Assembly (NCBI GenBank): GCA_015680685.1
Contig: MNCI01009296.1
Span: 184,133-248,132 of the forward strand
DNA: 64,000 nucleotides
DNA from: Gnetum montanum
Taxonomy: Eukaryota > Streptophyta > Gnetopsida > Gnetales > Gnetaceae
Direction: 5' to 3'
Shown here: positions 35,376 through 47,685 of the stretch, in pieces
How the letters are laid out: each line of letters starts with the position of its first letter
Position numbering within the stretch: position 1 is the stretch's first letter
Made by a program: the position numbers and the translations under genes
Notes under the pieces: generated by a model
Seen by the model: the letters and a program-made list of their open reading frames with translations, nothing else
What the model was told of the DNA's origin: nothing
The model's database searches: none

Positions 35376-36904
35376 ATGTCATTAAGAGAATTTTAATTGA
35401 TGATAAAGGTTCACAATTGTTTAATATGCACTTTGCATATGATTGTTTTTTTTTTATATAATTAACAATTCTCTACAACGTATCAATACTCTTTTAGCTA
35501 GAGGAGGATTATTGCATGCTATTTGACTCTTGTATCAATTGGCAAAAATCTATTGTTTATTGTAATGACAAAATTGATGAGTGGTTACTTTCAAGCCTTG
35601 GAAAATCTTGAAAAATGATTATGCCTTCGAAATTTTAAGAATACCTTTTTTTTAGCTTAATCTTCTTATTTTGTGTAATTATATGGTTGATAAATTTAAA
35701 AAGAAGCTTAATAAATAAAAAGAAAAAAAGCTCACCCTTACAAACAAAGTTTTAATTTTTATGCAGATGCTTCAATCAACTCGTAATTATTATTCTAGTT
35801 GTTGGGATCCTTCTAAAACTTTTATGATAGAATTGATCCTATTATGCATTAGTTTCTTTGGTCTATTAAGCAATATAAAAAAAGTTTTTTTTAGAGTTAT
35901 TTGGGATATTTGCCATAGCAACAAAAAAGAGGGAGGACTTAGTCACATTAATTGTTAAAACTAGGGTATTTATTTTGCAACAAAATGATTACAAAGTGCA
36001 TTTATGTAGATGATGTTTCGATGCTCCTTTTAAGAAATAGAATTATGTAAGGAAAGCCCAAGAATGACAATTTTTGGTCTTTTAATAACTTTCTTCACCA
36101 CCTTCTTTTTCTCTGGCCATTTCTATTTTTGGTTCTCTAATTCTTAAACAAGTTTGGAAGACATGGTGTAAGCTTAAAAAATATTGGAATTACAATCATA
36201 TTATCATTTTAGAGTATATGCTTAAGCAAATTAGCCCATGATGGCTTCCTTGTAATAAAGGAGCTTGGGCTACTAATTCATCTAGATTGTATACCACTTG
36301 GAGGAAATTTGGTATCATTGTAGTTTCTTGTCTATGCATACATGATAGATGAATTATTTTGAATGTAGCTTCTAACCTCTATGATTTGAATAGAAAGAGA
36401 AAAAAGAATTTGAAAAATTAATTTTTAATCTTAATTTATTTAAAGTTGATAATAGTTTGCATTAGGCTTTTCAAGATATTTTTTTGAAGGATTATAGATC
36501 TTTTTTCTTTTTAATTCGAAAGTTGCTTATGTGATTTTCTTCATAATGATTTCAGTAAGGCCTAGAAAATGTAATTATCATCATACTTTTGGATAAGGAA
36601 AATGAAAAATATTTAGAGAGCTCCTAATTTTTTTAAAATTTGTATTTTTAGAGTATTTTATCCATCAAGGGCATCCTATTGGAATTCTTCTTAAACATGG
36701 CGCAGGGTGATGTGAGACCCCGAAAAGTTCTATTGATATTAACAGTGTATCAGTTACAATAACCTGAACAAGTCATAGGGTTAAGGGGAAGGGGGAAGCT
36801 GAGAGCACTATGCAAGAAACTCAGGACCAGCCTTATAAATAAACAAGTGTTAAGGGAGGAAGCCCAAATTGGGGCACCACCTAATGACCACCCATGCTAA
36901 CTCA

Positions 36905-39900
36905 TTACAAGATAGATGGACAAAGAATTAGATAATGAATAAAAAAGCTTTCAATTAAGGATAGAGAGAGTTCCAATGGTGACTCCTCACAACAGAAATG
37001 GAAAGCTTCCTTGCAGAGATTACTGATGATGAGTGTTACTGGAATGCACAAGTCTTTCCCACAGCTGCAAGAGATGAACCAACTAATGTCTATCCAGATT
37101 GAACTTGGATGCTTGAGATATGAGTTGGAAATGAATGAGGCGAAAGATCTGCATCTTCTCCAACCTAGTGAGCAAACATTTATTAGAATAATTAATCCTT
37201 TGAAATATAACATTACATCTTCGTTTCCAAATATAATATAAAATAGTAGGCCTAATAACTTTCCATAGAAACTTGAGATTAGCAAAATTAATGTTTAAAA
37301 AGCCGAATATGACATCCTCTTGAGATAGCTCGTATGAAGGAAAAACTATGGAAGCCCACTTCCACACATGCTGAGCAAAGGGACAAAGCCAAAGCAGATG
37401 GACAAAGTCATCTTGCCACCATAGAGAGGGCAATTGGGATTGGGAATTCCTAGATATTCTAACCATTTACCAATAGGTAGACCATGGTGGAGGAGACACT
37501 AGAGTAACTGTTTAATTTTGGGGAGGGTTGGAAGGTTCCAAATATTTTGGAAGTTAGGGATCTAAAATGATATTGACTCGTGTTTGTGCCAATGCTTATT
37601 GCAGTGTTGAATGACCTCGGATGGGTCATGCATAAGATGAAAGGGGAAAGATGGCCGATAGGATAAGAGTTTAACCCCATTAAGCCATTGAAGGCCTTGA
37701 AAAGGGCTTTGCACTATAACATCAATGTGCCAATGACTGTGGAGAAAGGAGTAAATCTGGACTAGGCAATGATTCATTGCATCCAACTCCCCATACAAAT
37801 TGCTAAACTCGACCTCTGAAATCCAACGGCTAGCCAACCTAAGACAAGTCAAGGAGATGACACCTTTCCGGTACCATGAGGTAGCCACCTTAGCCATTGT
37901 GATGGCAAGGGAAGCGGGTGATAGAGGTAACCACCACAAACACAATCTAGAGAGGATAGTAGGATTGATCTTAACATTAGTCCAGTCAATGTAACTGTGT
38001 AGAATTTGCCAGGTCCTCCAGATGCTTTTGAAAACATGAGAACCTGGAAGAATGATAGTGAGGGGGGAAAGATCTAATTGACAAAATGGATGCCTTTCCA
38101 GAACGGCTTGTTTTTAGGAAATGCTTAATGAAGCCTTAATTGGAGGAGGGTCCCAATGATGTCTGAGGCATCTAAATGTTGAACCAACCACTTAGCAACC
38201 AGGGTAATTCCTTGCTAATAGGAGTTCAAAAGACCTAAGTCACCTTTATTCTTGGGGAGAGTGACAATATTCTAAGCAACTCGATGAAATCCTTTCTGAG
38301 AATCTTTGGAGGACCACCGAAAGTTGTGAAATAATCATTCAAGCTTCTGGTAGGCAGCTTGGGAGGGGGTCCAACATGAAGAGTAATACACATGGGTGGA
38401 CACACATATGGACTTACAAACAAGGTATTTACCTGCAAGTGTGAGGGGTTTAGTCTTCCATTTATCAAGTTTCTTTTGAATCTGAAAAATGACTTGCTCC
38501 CAGAGAGTAGAGGTTGAACCTCTAAAATGGAAAGGGATCCCCAGAATCTTCACGATGTCTTGATCCTGGAGCCGCTTCCAATTATAGTTGGACACATGGT
38601 TGTAATTGCCCGAAAAGCTATAAACAGAGGATTTATTCCAATTTATAGTGGAACTTGAGAGTGTACAATATTGCTCCATCCTTGATAAGAGGCGGTGCAA
38701 ATTGGTAGCTGTGTTTTGCACTAGAAAGAAAGAGTCGTCGACGAAGTGCATATTGAGGAGTTGTTGTTGAGAGGAAGATAGGAAAACCCCAGTGAGAACT
38801 TTCGTTTGAATGTCCACGTTAATCTAACGACAAAGAAAGTCTGCGATGATGATAAAGAGATAGGGGGCAAGGGGACAACCTTGTCGCACTGACCTATGTA
38901 TTGGAAAGGGAGAGGTAATGTCAAAGGTAGTGGCTATTCTTGTGGTAGCATCTAAGAATAAGCATTTCACCATATGCAGGAACTTAGGTCCAAAACCAAG
39001 TTTGCTCATGGTCTGCAAGATAAAATCCCATTTTATGTTGTCATAAGCCTTGGCATAATGAAGTTTCACTAGGAGAATATCTTGTCCATCATCCTTAGCC
39101 CACTTGAGACCTTCCCATGCTGCAACCACATTATCTAAAATATATCTACCAGGAACAAATCTTGTTTGTTTGGGAGATATGATTTGGCCAAGAATTTTTT
39201 TCAGTTGTAAGGCTAGGCACTTAGCCCAAATTTTATACACTACATTGAGGAGAGTTATGGGACGCCAATTGGAGATATCGACAAGATCCCCAGACTTGGG
39301 GAGGAGACGAATTACCCCTTGATTTAGATTGGGCCCAAGGGAACCAGTTAAGATAGCTTCATTAATGACTTGTTGAAGATCATTCCCCACCAAATCCCAA
39401 TGATTTTGAAAAAATTCTATAGGGAAACCATCATAACTAGGAGCCTTTCCCCGACTTAACTTAGAACAGGTCACCTGTAGCTCCACCATTGTGATATCAA
39501 CATCAAGACTTTGAAGCATAGTGGAGTTGATAAGGCAAGGATAATTGGGGGTGGCAGCCTTGAACAAAGAGATGTCCATTGGGGTTGCTGCAAAAAGGGT
39601 TTCATAGTGATTCTTGAGAAAAGAGAGGATACTATTGTGGTTAGTAATTGTGGTACCGTCGCTAGAGATTTTGTCTATAGAATGCGAAGGGGAAGTAGAA
39701 TTGAGATACTTGAAAAATTCTTGACAGTGTTCATCTTGAATATTTAACCAAGTGAGCCGACTTTTAGTTAGGGCACTTTTTTCTTGGTACACATCCCAAT
39801 GTTGAAAGGCTAATCTTGCTCTAGCTAGCTCCTCATGAACTAGAGTATTGAAGGGATCTTGAGCTAGTCTATTAGTGAGAAGTTCAATAGTGAGGTGTAT

Positions 39901-40860
39901 TTTGTTGTATTCTTGTCTAGCCTAAGTAGCCACTGCCTTACCATACGAATGAGCAAAGTTCCACACTCAACATGATGCCCGATGCCACCAGTTAATCCAA
40001 CCCACCTAAGTTAGGGGCCTAGGTTTGGCATTCCAAAGGTTGGATAGAAGAAGTTGGGTTGCAGGAGAAGAAAAAAAATTATTGTGAAGTCGGAAAAGAT
40101 GGAATTTTCGTTGGTGAGGGCTGCCATGAATCTTGATGGAGATGGAGATAGGAAGATGGTATGATAAGGTGGCATGGTGATGAACCGTAGTAGTGGAAAA
40201 GGCTTGCTAGAAGGAAAGGGTGAAGAAATAGAACCTATCTAACCTACTACAAATGTGAGCCTACCCAAGACGAAGATTGCTTCAAGTAAGTCTATGGAGT
40301 GGAATGCCCGTAGAGGTGTTTGCCCCATCAGAAAGGTAAAACCTTTTCTTGAAGGCAGACCAACTTTGAAACTTAAGATTGGGTAGTTGAAAAAACACCC
40401 CTCCGAGCGTATCTTGAGGGAATTCAACCATATTAAAATCTCCTTCAAAGATCCAAGGCACTGGGGGAAGAGAATTTGCAGGTTCTTGCCAAAGGAGAGC
40501 CCATTCTGTGGAGTCATTTGGGGCATAAATCAAGCAAATACCAAATGGGCCATGTGAGGAAGAGAAGGTGGCCCAGGAAACTCTATGCCCAGAATCGGAA
40601 CCACTTTGAAGGATTTTAGTTTTCTAGTAGGGTGAAAGGAGAATGGTTGTGCCTCCTTTCTCGCTTGCATGGGATGTTGCTAGGATTTAAGAGTGAGGAA
40701 GAAACCAATGGGCAGAAAAGGATAAAAGGTCAGCTGAAACCTTAATTTTTTAAAGGAGAACGAAATCAAAGGCTATAGTAAGACTAGAAATAAAGTTGCC
40801 TGCTCGCTTTCGTCGAAGCCTACCAGTAAGGCCTCGAATGTTCGATGAAAGGAGGTTCAT
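36905..40860 (-). pseudogene. LINE 3 ORF2: endonuclease, reverse transcriptase, zf-RVT
   Basis: ORF2 would nick target DNA and copy the LINE RNA. It starts at 40860 with MNLLSSNIRGLTGRLRRK, the endonuclease N-terminus (usual form W-N-x-R-G). EGDFNMVEFPQDTLGG (about 40465-40410) is the endonuclease GDFN block. The RT frame 39792-38824 is open for 322 codons, with GKAPSYDGFPIEFFQ, NWRPITLLNVVYKIWAKCLA, TRFVPGRYILDN, KLHYAKAYDNIKWDF and VRQGCPLAPYLFII. It continues at 38817 with NMHFVDDSFFLVQ (catalytic FVDD), LGIPFHFRG and YYSSCWTPSQ. The zinc-binding domain lies at 37466-37083 (HLLWLCPFAQHVWKWA). A few stops and frame changes inactivate it. Confidence 0.85.
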
Positions 40861-41350
40861 GGAGAAACAAGGGGTAGTTTGGGTGAGAGGTCAATGGAAG
40901 GTTCAGAAGTCAAAGTATCAACTTCCATTGTTCCTAACAGGAGGGCAAAGGAGACATTGGTGGAGACAGGGGCCATGGAAGTGTTCAGTGGAGAGGAGCT
41001 TGAGGGAGGAGTAGAACTGAAGGAAGCTTTGACTCGTTTCCTTCCACTACTCACCACGAACTCATCCACTGAGATTGAGTCTGTGAATACCTTATAGGGG
41101 ATGACATGGGTGGAGGTGTGAGTACCTGATTGATGTTTTTGTGGCTTGGAGGGGCTAGACTAAGAGTTGGTTTGTGGAGCTATTGAAGGAGAGTCGAATT
41201 TAAAGGATACTGAGGGTGGGCGTAATGGTGTGACTGGGGAATGGGTTTTCTGAGATGCTACATGTTATTTTTTCCTGGCTAGAATGGGGCACTTCGATAT
41301 ATGATGCTCGGCCCTATGACAATATCTGCATGAGTTTGGAAGGTAAAGAT
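40857..41350 (-). pseudogene. LINE 3 ORF1, C-terminal part
   Basis: The minus strand shows a CCHC zinc knuckle, CRYCHRAEHHISKC (about 41330-41290), then a Ser/Pro/Thr-rich tail with VDEFVVSSGRKRVKASFSS, ending at 40857. This is the end of the plant L1 Gag-like protein. Its stop TGA overlaps the ORF2 start as CCATGA, exactly as in LINE 1. Confidence 0.7.
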
Positions 41351-41427
41351 TTATTTTTTAATATTTTTTTTAGTATCTTGTTGCTCAGCATGCTTGGTAA
41401 TGAACATTCAAAATTTGTAACTTTCAA

Positions 41428-41432
41428 CCAAG
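41428..41432 (+). repeat. Left target site duplication of TAT copy 2
   Basis: ccaag, directly before TGAAACA. Identical to the five bases after the 3' LTR. Confidence 0.9.
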
Positions 41433-43098
41433 TGAAACATCCTAAAATTCGAAGGCATGCTTGCTTCACTAGGTCTTTGTAATTTGCATAGCATTATGAC
41501 AGTTCTTCAGGAGATGGATGCTTTGATGTTTAGACTGTCTAGTTCAGCAAGTTTTTCTACCCCAAGTGTTAACAGGCTAAACGGATTCTCTAGCCTGCCC
41601 ACCTGAGTAGTTCATCGAGCTGACAGTGCATTTATGAGTGGTGCATAGAATTGTTGGCAGTGTTTAGAATACGCAAAATGCTTTAGCAAGTTTTCTAAGT
41701 CAAGGAGTTTTTCTACGCTATGTAGCATAGTAAAATTTAGAAGACGTTTGCAGGAGCAAAGTGCTATGCTATGCTATGCTACGCAATGTAGTGTAGCGTA
41801 GAAAAAGTTGGATGATCAGCCCCCTTGCCCAACTTCAAGTCCTTCAGCAATGTCTCCTTCCATCAGAAAGTGACAAAATTGGCCAAAAGCAGGTCATGTT
41901 TGTTGCTATGCTACACTAAGCTACATGATGCAGCAAGGTGTAGCAATTCTGTGAAAGTGACAGAAGACATCTTAAAGGGTAGGATCAGCGAGTTCGCAAG
42001 CTTCGCAGTACAAAAGGCAAAGTTTGTAGATTGGCAACGTTTTCTAGGATAGTTTCTATGTTATGATATGCTACGTAGCATAGCAAATCTGCAGCTAGTA
42101 GTCACAACACTGCAAAGGTTTCCAACACATGTAGTAGGACACAACACAAATTTGTTGTTTCAAACCGCAGCTACGCTACACTATGTAGCGTAGCACAACG
42201 TGACAAGATGCTACACCATGCCAAACATGCTACGCTACAAAGCATAGCAAAGCATGGCAAGTAGTTACGCTACATTAATGCACTCCACCTAATCACACCG
42301 TTGCTCTGACAACACAATTACAATGCGGTAGGCTTGTAATTATAGCATGGAAGACTCACCCAACGGTCATGCAGGCACATGTAGCATAGATAGGTTAGCA
42401 TAAGCCCAGGGAACGTGGCATCCAAATCGCATCTTTTGCGCACCCTCGACCCTATAAATACCCCAATGACTGTTAAGGTCTGGCCCCCAGGTTCTTTTGC
42501 AATTTTTGTCAGCTAACAATTTTGTTGGCTGACAAGCTAAAAAAAAATGTTAGCATTGTGACCTTGAGCATTGTAAGCTCTCTGTTTGGCATTGTAAGCA
42601 GTTAGCACTTCCGTTTGGCATTTTGTCGTACTTTTCCCTACCATCTTGGTAGCACTTTGCATTGTTGACTTCCAAGCCCATGTTCAAGCATCCAACTATC
42701 TTGCTCTGAACACCTTGGTTACCTTTGGAATCTCTACACTTCCTAGCATCGCGCAACCAATTGTATCCACCTTGACAGAGTAAAGTCGCAATCTTGAAGT
42801 GGTGCATTTCCCTAACTGCATTCTACTTTGCTTTCCTGTTCATCATCACATTTTACATTGTTGTCTGCATCGTTTATATTTAAAATATCGTTTTTATGCT
42901 ATAAACTTTGCTTTCGAATAACACATTGCAAAAGGTTATATTGACACTGACTAAGTCCCTGTCTGATCGACCAGACCATTCAAGGCACCCCGTTTCCATT
43001 TGATCCAGCACGACCCTCTCACAGAAACAAGGTTAAGACTATGAACGATCGAAGACCTCTCGGCCTTTTTCCAGCTGCCAACATTTTTGGTTGCAACA
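41433..43098 (+). repeat. 5' LTR of TAT copy 2
   Basis: About 1.67 kb, from TGAAACATCC to GGTTGCAACA. Its U3 part carries clusters of the self-complementary word gctacgctatgtagcatagc at about 41714-41805 and 42060-42280, upstream of the TATA box at 42453. Confidence 0.95.
42453..42460 (+). promoter_or_regulatory. TATA box of the 5' LTR promoter
   Basis: TATAAATA in the context ccTATAAATAcccc, conserved in all three TAT LTRs of the window. This would drive the element's genomic RNA. Confidence 0.65.
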
Positions 43099-43121
43099 GT
43101 TTTCTGGAGCTAGAAGGAGGG
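43099..43121 (+). other. Primer binding site region, TAT copy 2
   Basis: gttttctggagctagaag directly follows the LTR end. The tRNA-complementary part would start at the TGG. Confidence 0.65.
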
Positions 43122-43139
43122 CCTTGGTGCCCTTTTCGC

Positions 43140-43445
43140 ATGTCACGGTAGTCCTGTAAGCCTTCTGCACCTTGATACGCATTAGCTTAAACTTGACACC
43201 TGTCTATGGTTGTTTACATGTCGTGTGGTGTAGATCGGTCACCTCGACGGTTCCTCTGGAACCCTATAGGATAGAAAGCCTCTAGTTGCTAGCTGACTTG
43301 CCTGTCTTACGGTAGTCTTGCACATGTTCTGTACCCTATCGCGCACTAGCGTAAATGTGACACCCTTTCATGGTTGTTTACGCATCGTGTGGTATAGATT
43401 GGTCACTTCAACGATTCCTTAGGAGCCCGACAAGACATAAAGCCT
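43140..43445 (+). repeat. Leader tandem duplication, TAT copy 2
   Basis: Two copies of a roughly 170 bp unit, each with acggtagtc.tg, tatggttgtttac, cgtgtggt.tagat and ggtcac.tc.acg. The same duplication is present in copy 1. Confidence 0.75.
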
Positions 43446-43552
43446 TTCTTTCTGATTGCTTTCCAATTCCTCTATTTTTCTCATCTGCAAAACTATTTAG
43501 CTTCCCAATTTCCTTGCTTTTCGCGCTTGCAAAACTGTCTAGCTTAGTAACA

Positions 43553-46344
43553 ATGGCTTCCGCAACTATTGCTGCTAATACTTTCAATGTTGAAGTTCCC
43601 ATCACGATTTAAGGCACCACTGGTGCCGAACAACCACTCAACTCGACGCTAGAAACATGTCGATCCCTCAAGATCCAAAATCGGGGGCCTGAGGGCTTGA
43701 CCCAGCAACATGAGTGCTATAATTTCCTTTGTGCAAAGGTTTAGGAAAACCTTCCTTTGGATGTACACAAGTTCAAAGGTAAACATAGTTTTGAGTTTGC
43801 TTACTGTGACAGGAAGGAGTTTGTTCCCACCCTCGATGCTTCCATACCTTTGACACAGATAAACCAAAGGCTTCTAGACTAGCTAATCTAGTTGGCCAAA
43901 CTTAGGAAGCAACAAGATACAACATCTAACCCGGATGATGCCTTCCAGGACAAACAGGAGGAACTTGATTCCCAATCTGACAAGGGAGGTCAAACCAACC
44001 CCGTTCCTATCCCTCCTACCCAGTCCTTCTGGGCCAATCTGTTGTCTATCACCGCTTCCTTTGTGATCATGCCTACGCTCCTGCAGCCTACAACTACAAC
44101 CACAATGGGTAGCCATGTCACCTTCCTCACGTATCAACACCCTTATTCCCCTGTTTCACTTACAGCAACTATGCCTCCGCAAACTGTTCATCAGTTCATT
44201 CCTGTAGCACATCACACACCAATCATGGCTACCCTGCTGCATGTTCATACTGTACCTACTTCACAGTCGCAACTTTCGTTTCAATTCCTACGTTCATGTC
44301 TATCCCACCAACCGCGGTGGGCCTAGGCCCATCCACATGGTGGACCCCATTCACTTCTTCACCTATTCCACAACTGTCGTAGATGTCTCATTATGTATCC
44401 TCAGACCTACCAAACCCAGCAAACGGTACAACCCAGCATGGGGCTATGGTTTGTTTCGTCGATGACACAAGCGATCTATTCGGTAGCTCAACCTGTTGTT
44501 GTTGCTCCGATAGCACCACCTGCTAGATGGTGGATAGCGCAAACAACATCGTTCGCAGGGGCTATCCCAACGGTATGGCTGACGAGTTACGCTACCACCC
44601 TTGCCATTCCACAGATGGAAATTGCCTTAGTAGTTCCCCGACTATCCACAACATTGCAAGGTTTGGACCAAGTGTTCCAGCTCATCCAAACCCTCACTGA
44701 GGAAATAAAATGCCTCAAGGCTGTTGGGTCTGACATGGTATAAGTCATGGAATTTTACTAGGACAACCCCATCGGTGCTGCGATATCTGCTTTGACATTA
44801 CCCCTAGGGATGTCCCTCCCCCACTTCACGAAGTACGATGGCTGCACATGATTATCCATGTATTTGCTATGTCCCTAGCTGGGAGAGCCTTGGATTGGTA
44901 CCGCATGCTACCACGCTCATCTATTTCAACTCTAGAAGAGCTTCTGACCTAGTTCGTGACATGCTTGAAGTATAACTTGAAGCCAGAAACCACGCTGGAC
45001 CAGTTGATGAGGTGAAGCAGGATCATCTTGAATCAGTCCAAAAGTTCATCCAGCGATGGAACGTAACCCTTAATGAATCCATGAGCCCATCGTGGAGGCC
45101 CACTTGCTGGCTGTCTTTAAGGATGTAGTGAATGACTTTATCAAGTCTAAACTATACTACCTTGCTCCTCACACTCTTAGTCAAGCCTTTGCTCAGACTA
45201 AGAGTATACAGGACGCGGTCGAGGCAAGCAAAGACCTGACCTACATTGCCTACAAAAATACCTTCACAAAGAAGGACAAGGAGAAAGCCCCAACAACCAC
45301 AGTGGCCACTGTGGTGACCGAGGACAAGCCCAAAGCTAGTAACAATGATAACAAGAATAACAAGAAATTGGTCGTACTTGCAACTAACCCCATACCTAGG
45401 CAGGGAAATGCGCTGCAACCTCCAGTGCCTGCACCTGAGACATCTACACAACCTAAGCTAAAATTTGAGCGTAAAGATCGCTCAAAGTACATCCACTGCC
45501 TCTCAAGTCTTCAGAACTTCTGAAGCAGCTATTGGCAGCAGGACACATCCAAGACAAGTAGATGTTAGAAGAAGAAATCAGGAGACATCAATGCTACTAC
45601 GAGCTCCTTGGAAACCCCTCCTTGGCCCTACCTAATGAGGCCCTAGTTCCTAAGGGTTTAAGACTGGACAAGTTTTGTGACTATCACCAACAGTGTGGTT
45701 ACAACATAGATTATTGTCTAGCATTGCAGGATGACATCCAGAGATTGATCGATTAGGGAAAATTGGTATTGTATGAAAGAAACCCAGTACGCCCTGAGAA
45801 CCAATCTATGCATGTCTACTTAGACCCCCTCAACGCCAACAATGCCGGTTACATCATCAACGCCATCAGTATTGACAGTGATCCTACGCCACCCCAGTAG
45901 CCATTCGTGGTCCGTGTGCCTCAGTGTAGTGCACCAGCACCACCAGTGGCTAGTCGAAGCTCGCAATAGTCGTTCGTTCTAAGAGTCCCTCCCTGGGCAT
46001 CCATCTCTGCGCCACCTATTAGCCAAGCCACACTATTCTGCCTGTTAACACCATTAGCTCCATTTATCATCAAGGGGCCAATCCAGTCGATAGTCCTTGC
46101 CCTGCGTAAGATAATTGAACAACTTTCTCATCCTAAAAAATGGGAAGTGTGTTTCGTAGGTGAGACGTCGAGAGGAAGTACCACCCCTGGTACTTCCAAG
46201 CCTACATCTTTACCTCTTGCGTCTACGCCCTCATCACCAAAGATGAATGTTGCTATAACCACACAGTCCATGCCACCCTATCAAAAAGGGTTTGAACCTA
46301 GATCCAAAGTTACCTCTCCTTGGGAAATTCGTCTTTTGGGATGA
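43553..46344 (+). pseudogene. Gag polyprotein, TAT copy 2
   Basis: Structural protein of the virus-like particle. It starts at the ATG at 43553 (MASATIAANTFNVEVPITI), the first ATG after the leader. A Thr/Pro/Gln-rich region (43892-44330) is followed by EIKCLKAVGSDMV (44740), the gag core around PHFTKYDG (about 44825) and GRALDWYRML (about 44885), then LAVFKDVVNDFIKSKLYYLA and a Lys-rich linker (45092-45520). KFCDYHQQCGYNIDYCLALQ (about 45673-45732) is the Cys/His segment seen in TAT-type gags. The same blocks occur in copy 1. Several TAG/TAA stops and at least four frame changes break it. Confidence 0.85.
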
Positions 46345-46370
46345 ATAGAAGAGGAGGAAAGCGTTAAACA

Positions 46371-46389
46371 GGGGGGGGGGGGGGGGGGG
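46371..46389 (+). repeat. Run of 19 guanines
   Basis: Nineteen consecutive g between gag and protease. The same place in copy 1 (about 1128-1133, minus strand) has only five g. Such a run could form a G-quadruplex or be a polymerase-slippage expansion. Confidence 0.9.
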
Positions 46390-46479
46390 CGCGGTCAGGA
46401 CCTCCTCGATGCCCTCACTCAGGTCGAAAAAGCTCTAAAACAAAAAAATACTACACTGAGCTTGTAGAACCTAATCATG

Positions 46480-47062
46480 ATGTTTGTCTTACACCGTGAG
46501 GCTCTGATCCACATGTTGACAGTGATTCTAGTCAATGAAGACATGCCAGTGGAAGAGGAAGCGATCCACTTAGTCATGCTCCCCTTTACACCTGCAGAGC
46601 TACACCTGTCTCAATTGACTTTCAAAGACTCCATTAGGAAAGATCCTGAAAGGGGTTAGGTGGCTACAGCACTCCTATTCATGACAATTCGGGTCGGCCA
46701 ATATCGGATCTAAAGGGTACATGTTGATGATGGGGCTGCCACGAATGTCATCCGCTTCCATATTGTGGAAAAATTGGGCTTGGTCGACTAGATCAAACCC
46801 ACAATGACGTCATGCCTAAGGTCATTCAATGGGGCACGCATCCTGGTGAAAGGCATAGTCTACATAGACTTTGTGGGAGGGGACCAGTTCCCCACAAGCG
46901 TGACATTCATCATGGTTGAGGAAATGCCCGGGTTTAACCTGATCTTGGGGAGATCATGGTTAGCACAACTTAGGGTTGTCTCTTTGCCCATTCACCAGGA
47001 AATCCACCTATCATATGCAGGTAGGGAGGTGGTGATCCATGGTGACGAAGTAGCAGCGTAAG
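46480..47062 (+). pseudogene. Aspartic protease, TAT copy 2
   Basis: The frame shows VHVDDGAATNVIRFHIVEKL (about 46717-46776), where DDG stands in place of the catalytic DTG/DSG, then CLRSFNGARILVKG (46812-46853) and FNLILGRSWLAQL (about 46931-46970), the conserved C-terminal block of gypsy proteases. Upstream text at 46477-46659 (HREALIHMLTVILVNEDMPV) is the gag-protease linker, present also in copy 1. Stops occur at the border of linker and protease. RT does not follow directly: the next pol block starts 5.5 kb downstream. Confidence 0.8.
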
Positions 47063-47685
47063 CGATCAATAACATAGACATGGAGTAGGGCTTAGGGGTT
47101 GTAACCTCTGAGAATGAAGTGCCTGCTTATGCACACATTAACCACCCAGTAGGAGAATCAACTCAGTAGATCGATCTCCAAAATGAAAGTGCATGGGTTG
47201 AGTTGCCCTTCCAAGTGAGGGAGAATGATGTAAATGGAGGCCCTGGCAAAGTGCCTCGGCCTTACGCTCCACTTAATCCACGATGGGTTAAGAAGCAACT
47301 ACGCATAGCGTAGCAACCCCACTGCTTCATGCCCATTCACCATCGTTTTCACATTATCATCTTTTATTGTTTACAATCCATCTATCTACATAAGTTACCA
47401 GTTAGGCATTGTTCAAGTTGTTAACGTATCACCTCTTTGGCATGCTACACAATGGCCCGAAACGACCTAAAACTAGCAATGGCCCAAAATGGCCTAAAAC
47501 TAGCACATGAAAGCATGAAAATTTTACATAAATGTAGCATGTAGACAATGCACAAGTTAACATAGAATCAATTTATTTTCCAAAATTCTCTTCTCTATTC
47601 AAAATTTTTTCCTTTTGGACAATGTTTGCAAAAATCTTTACAAAAATTCAAAATTTCAAAAAAGAAGAAGAAAGATCCCATGCTA
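47063..47685 (+). other. Spacer after protease, with two repeat units
   Basis: Contains catagcgtagcaacc at about 47305, and at 47454-47520 two units of tggccc.aaa.g.cctaaaactagca, the counterpart of the longer array at 1-126 of copy 1. The three overlapping plus-strand ORFs at 47615-47881 are mirror frames of the antisense gene's last exon. Confidence 0.6.

Larger units (their letters stand above)
33336..36660 (+). pseudogene. L1-type LINE 2, heavily decayed, plus strand
   Basis: An ORF1-like piece at 33336-33530 reads QCNTFIFWKWKVDFDPYSYD and IPCWIKLENL, the end of the plant LINE Gag domain. ORF2 pieces follow. At about 34140-34200 there is WRFITLINNAYKILVKCMA. After a solo LTR comes LIKGEHILNNIITT (about 35005-35050), KLDHAKAYDRIE (about 35103-35140), LFNMHFAYD (about 35418-35445) where the FADD motif belongs, SCINWQKSIVYCND (about 35530-35570) and TRNYYSSCWDPSKT (35779-35820). 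The order is colinear with LINE 3 on the other strand. Frames change often and stops abound, so it is much older than LINE 3. Confidence 0.7.
36711..41350 (-). mobile_element. L1-type LINE 3, 5'-truncated, fairly well kept
   Basis: A non-LTR retrotransposon on the minus strand, about 4.6 kb: ORF1 end, ORF2 with endonuclease, reverse transcriptase and zinc-binding domain, and a 3' UTR ending near 36711 (tttcggggtctcacatcacc). No long A tail is visible at the 3' end. The 5' end is near 41350, inside ORF1, as usual for LINEs copied incompletely. Target duplication not identified. Confidence 0.8.

Noticed and set aside
39104-39747. Plus-strand ORFs over LINE 3
   Set aside because: Shadows of the 322-codon RT frame on the minus strand.
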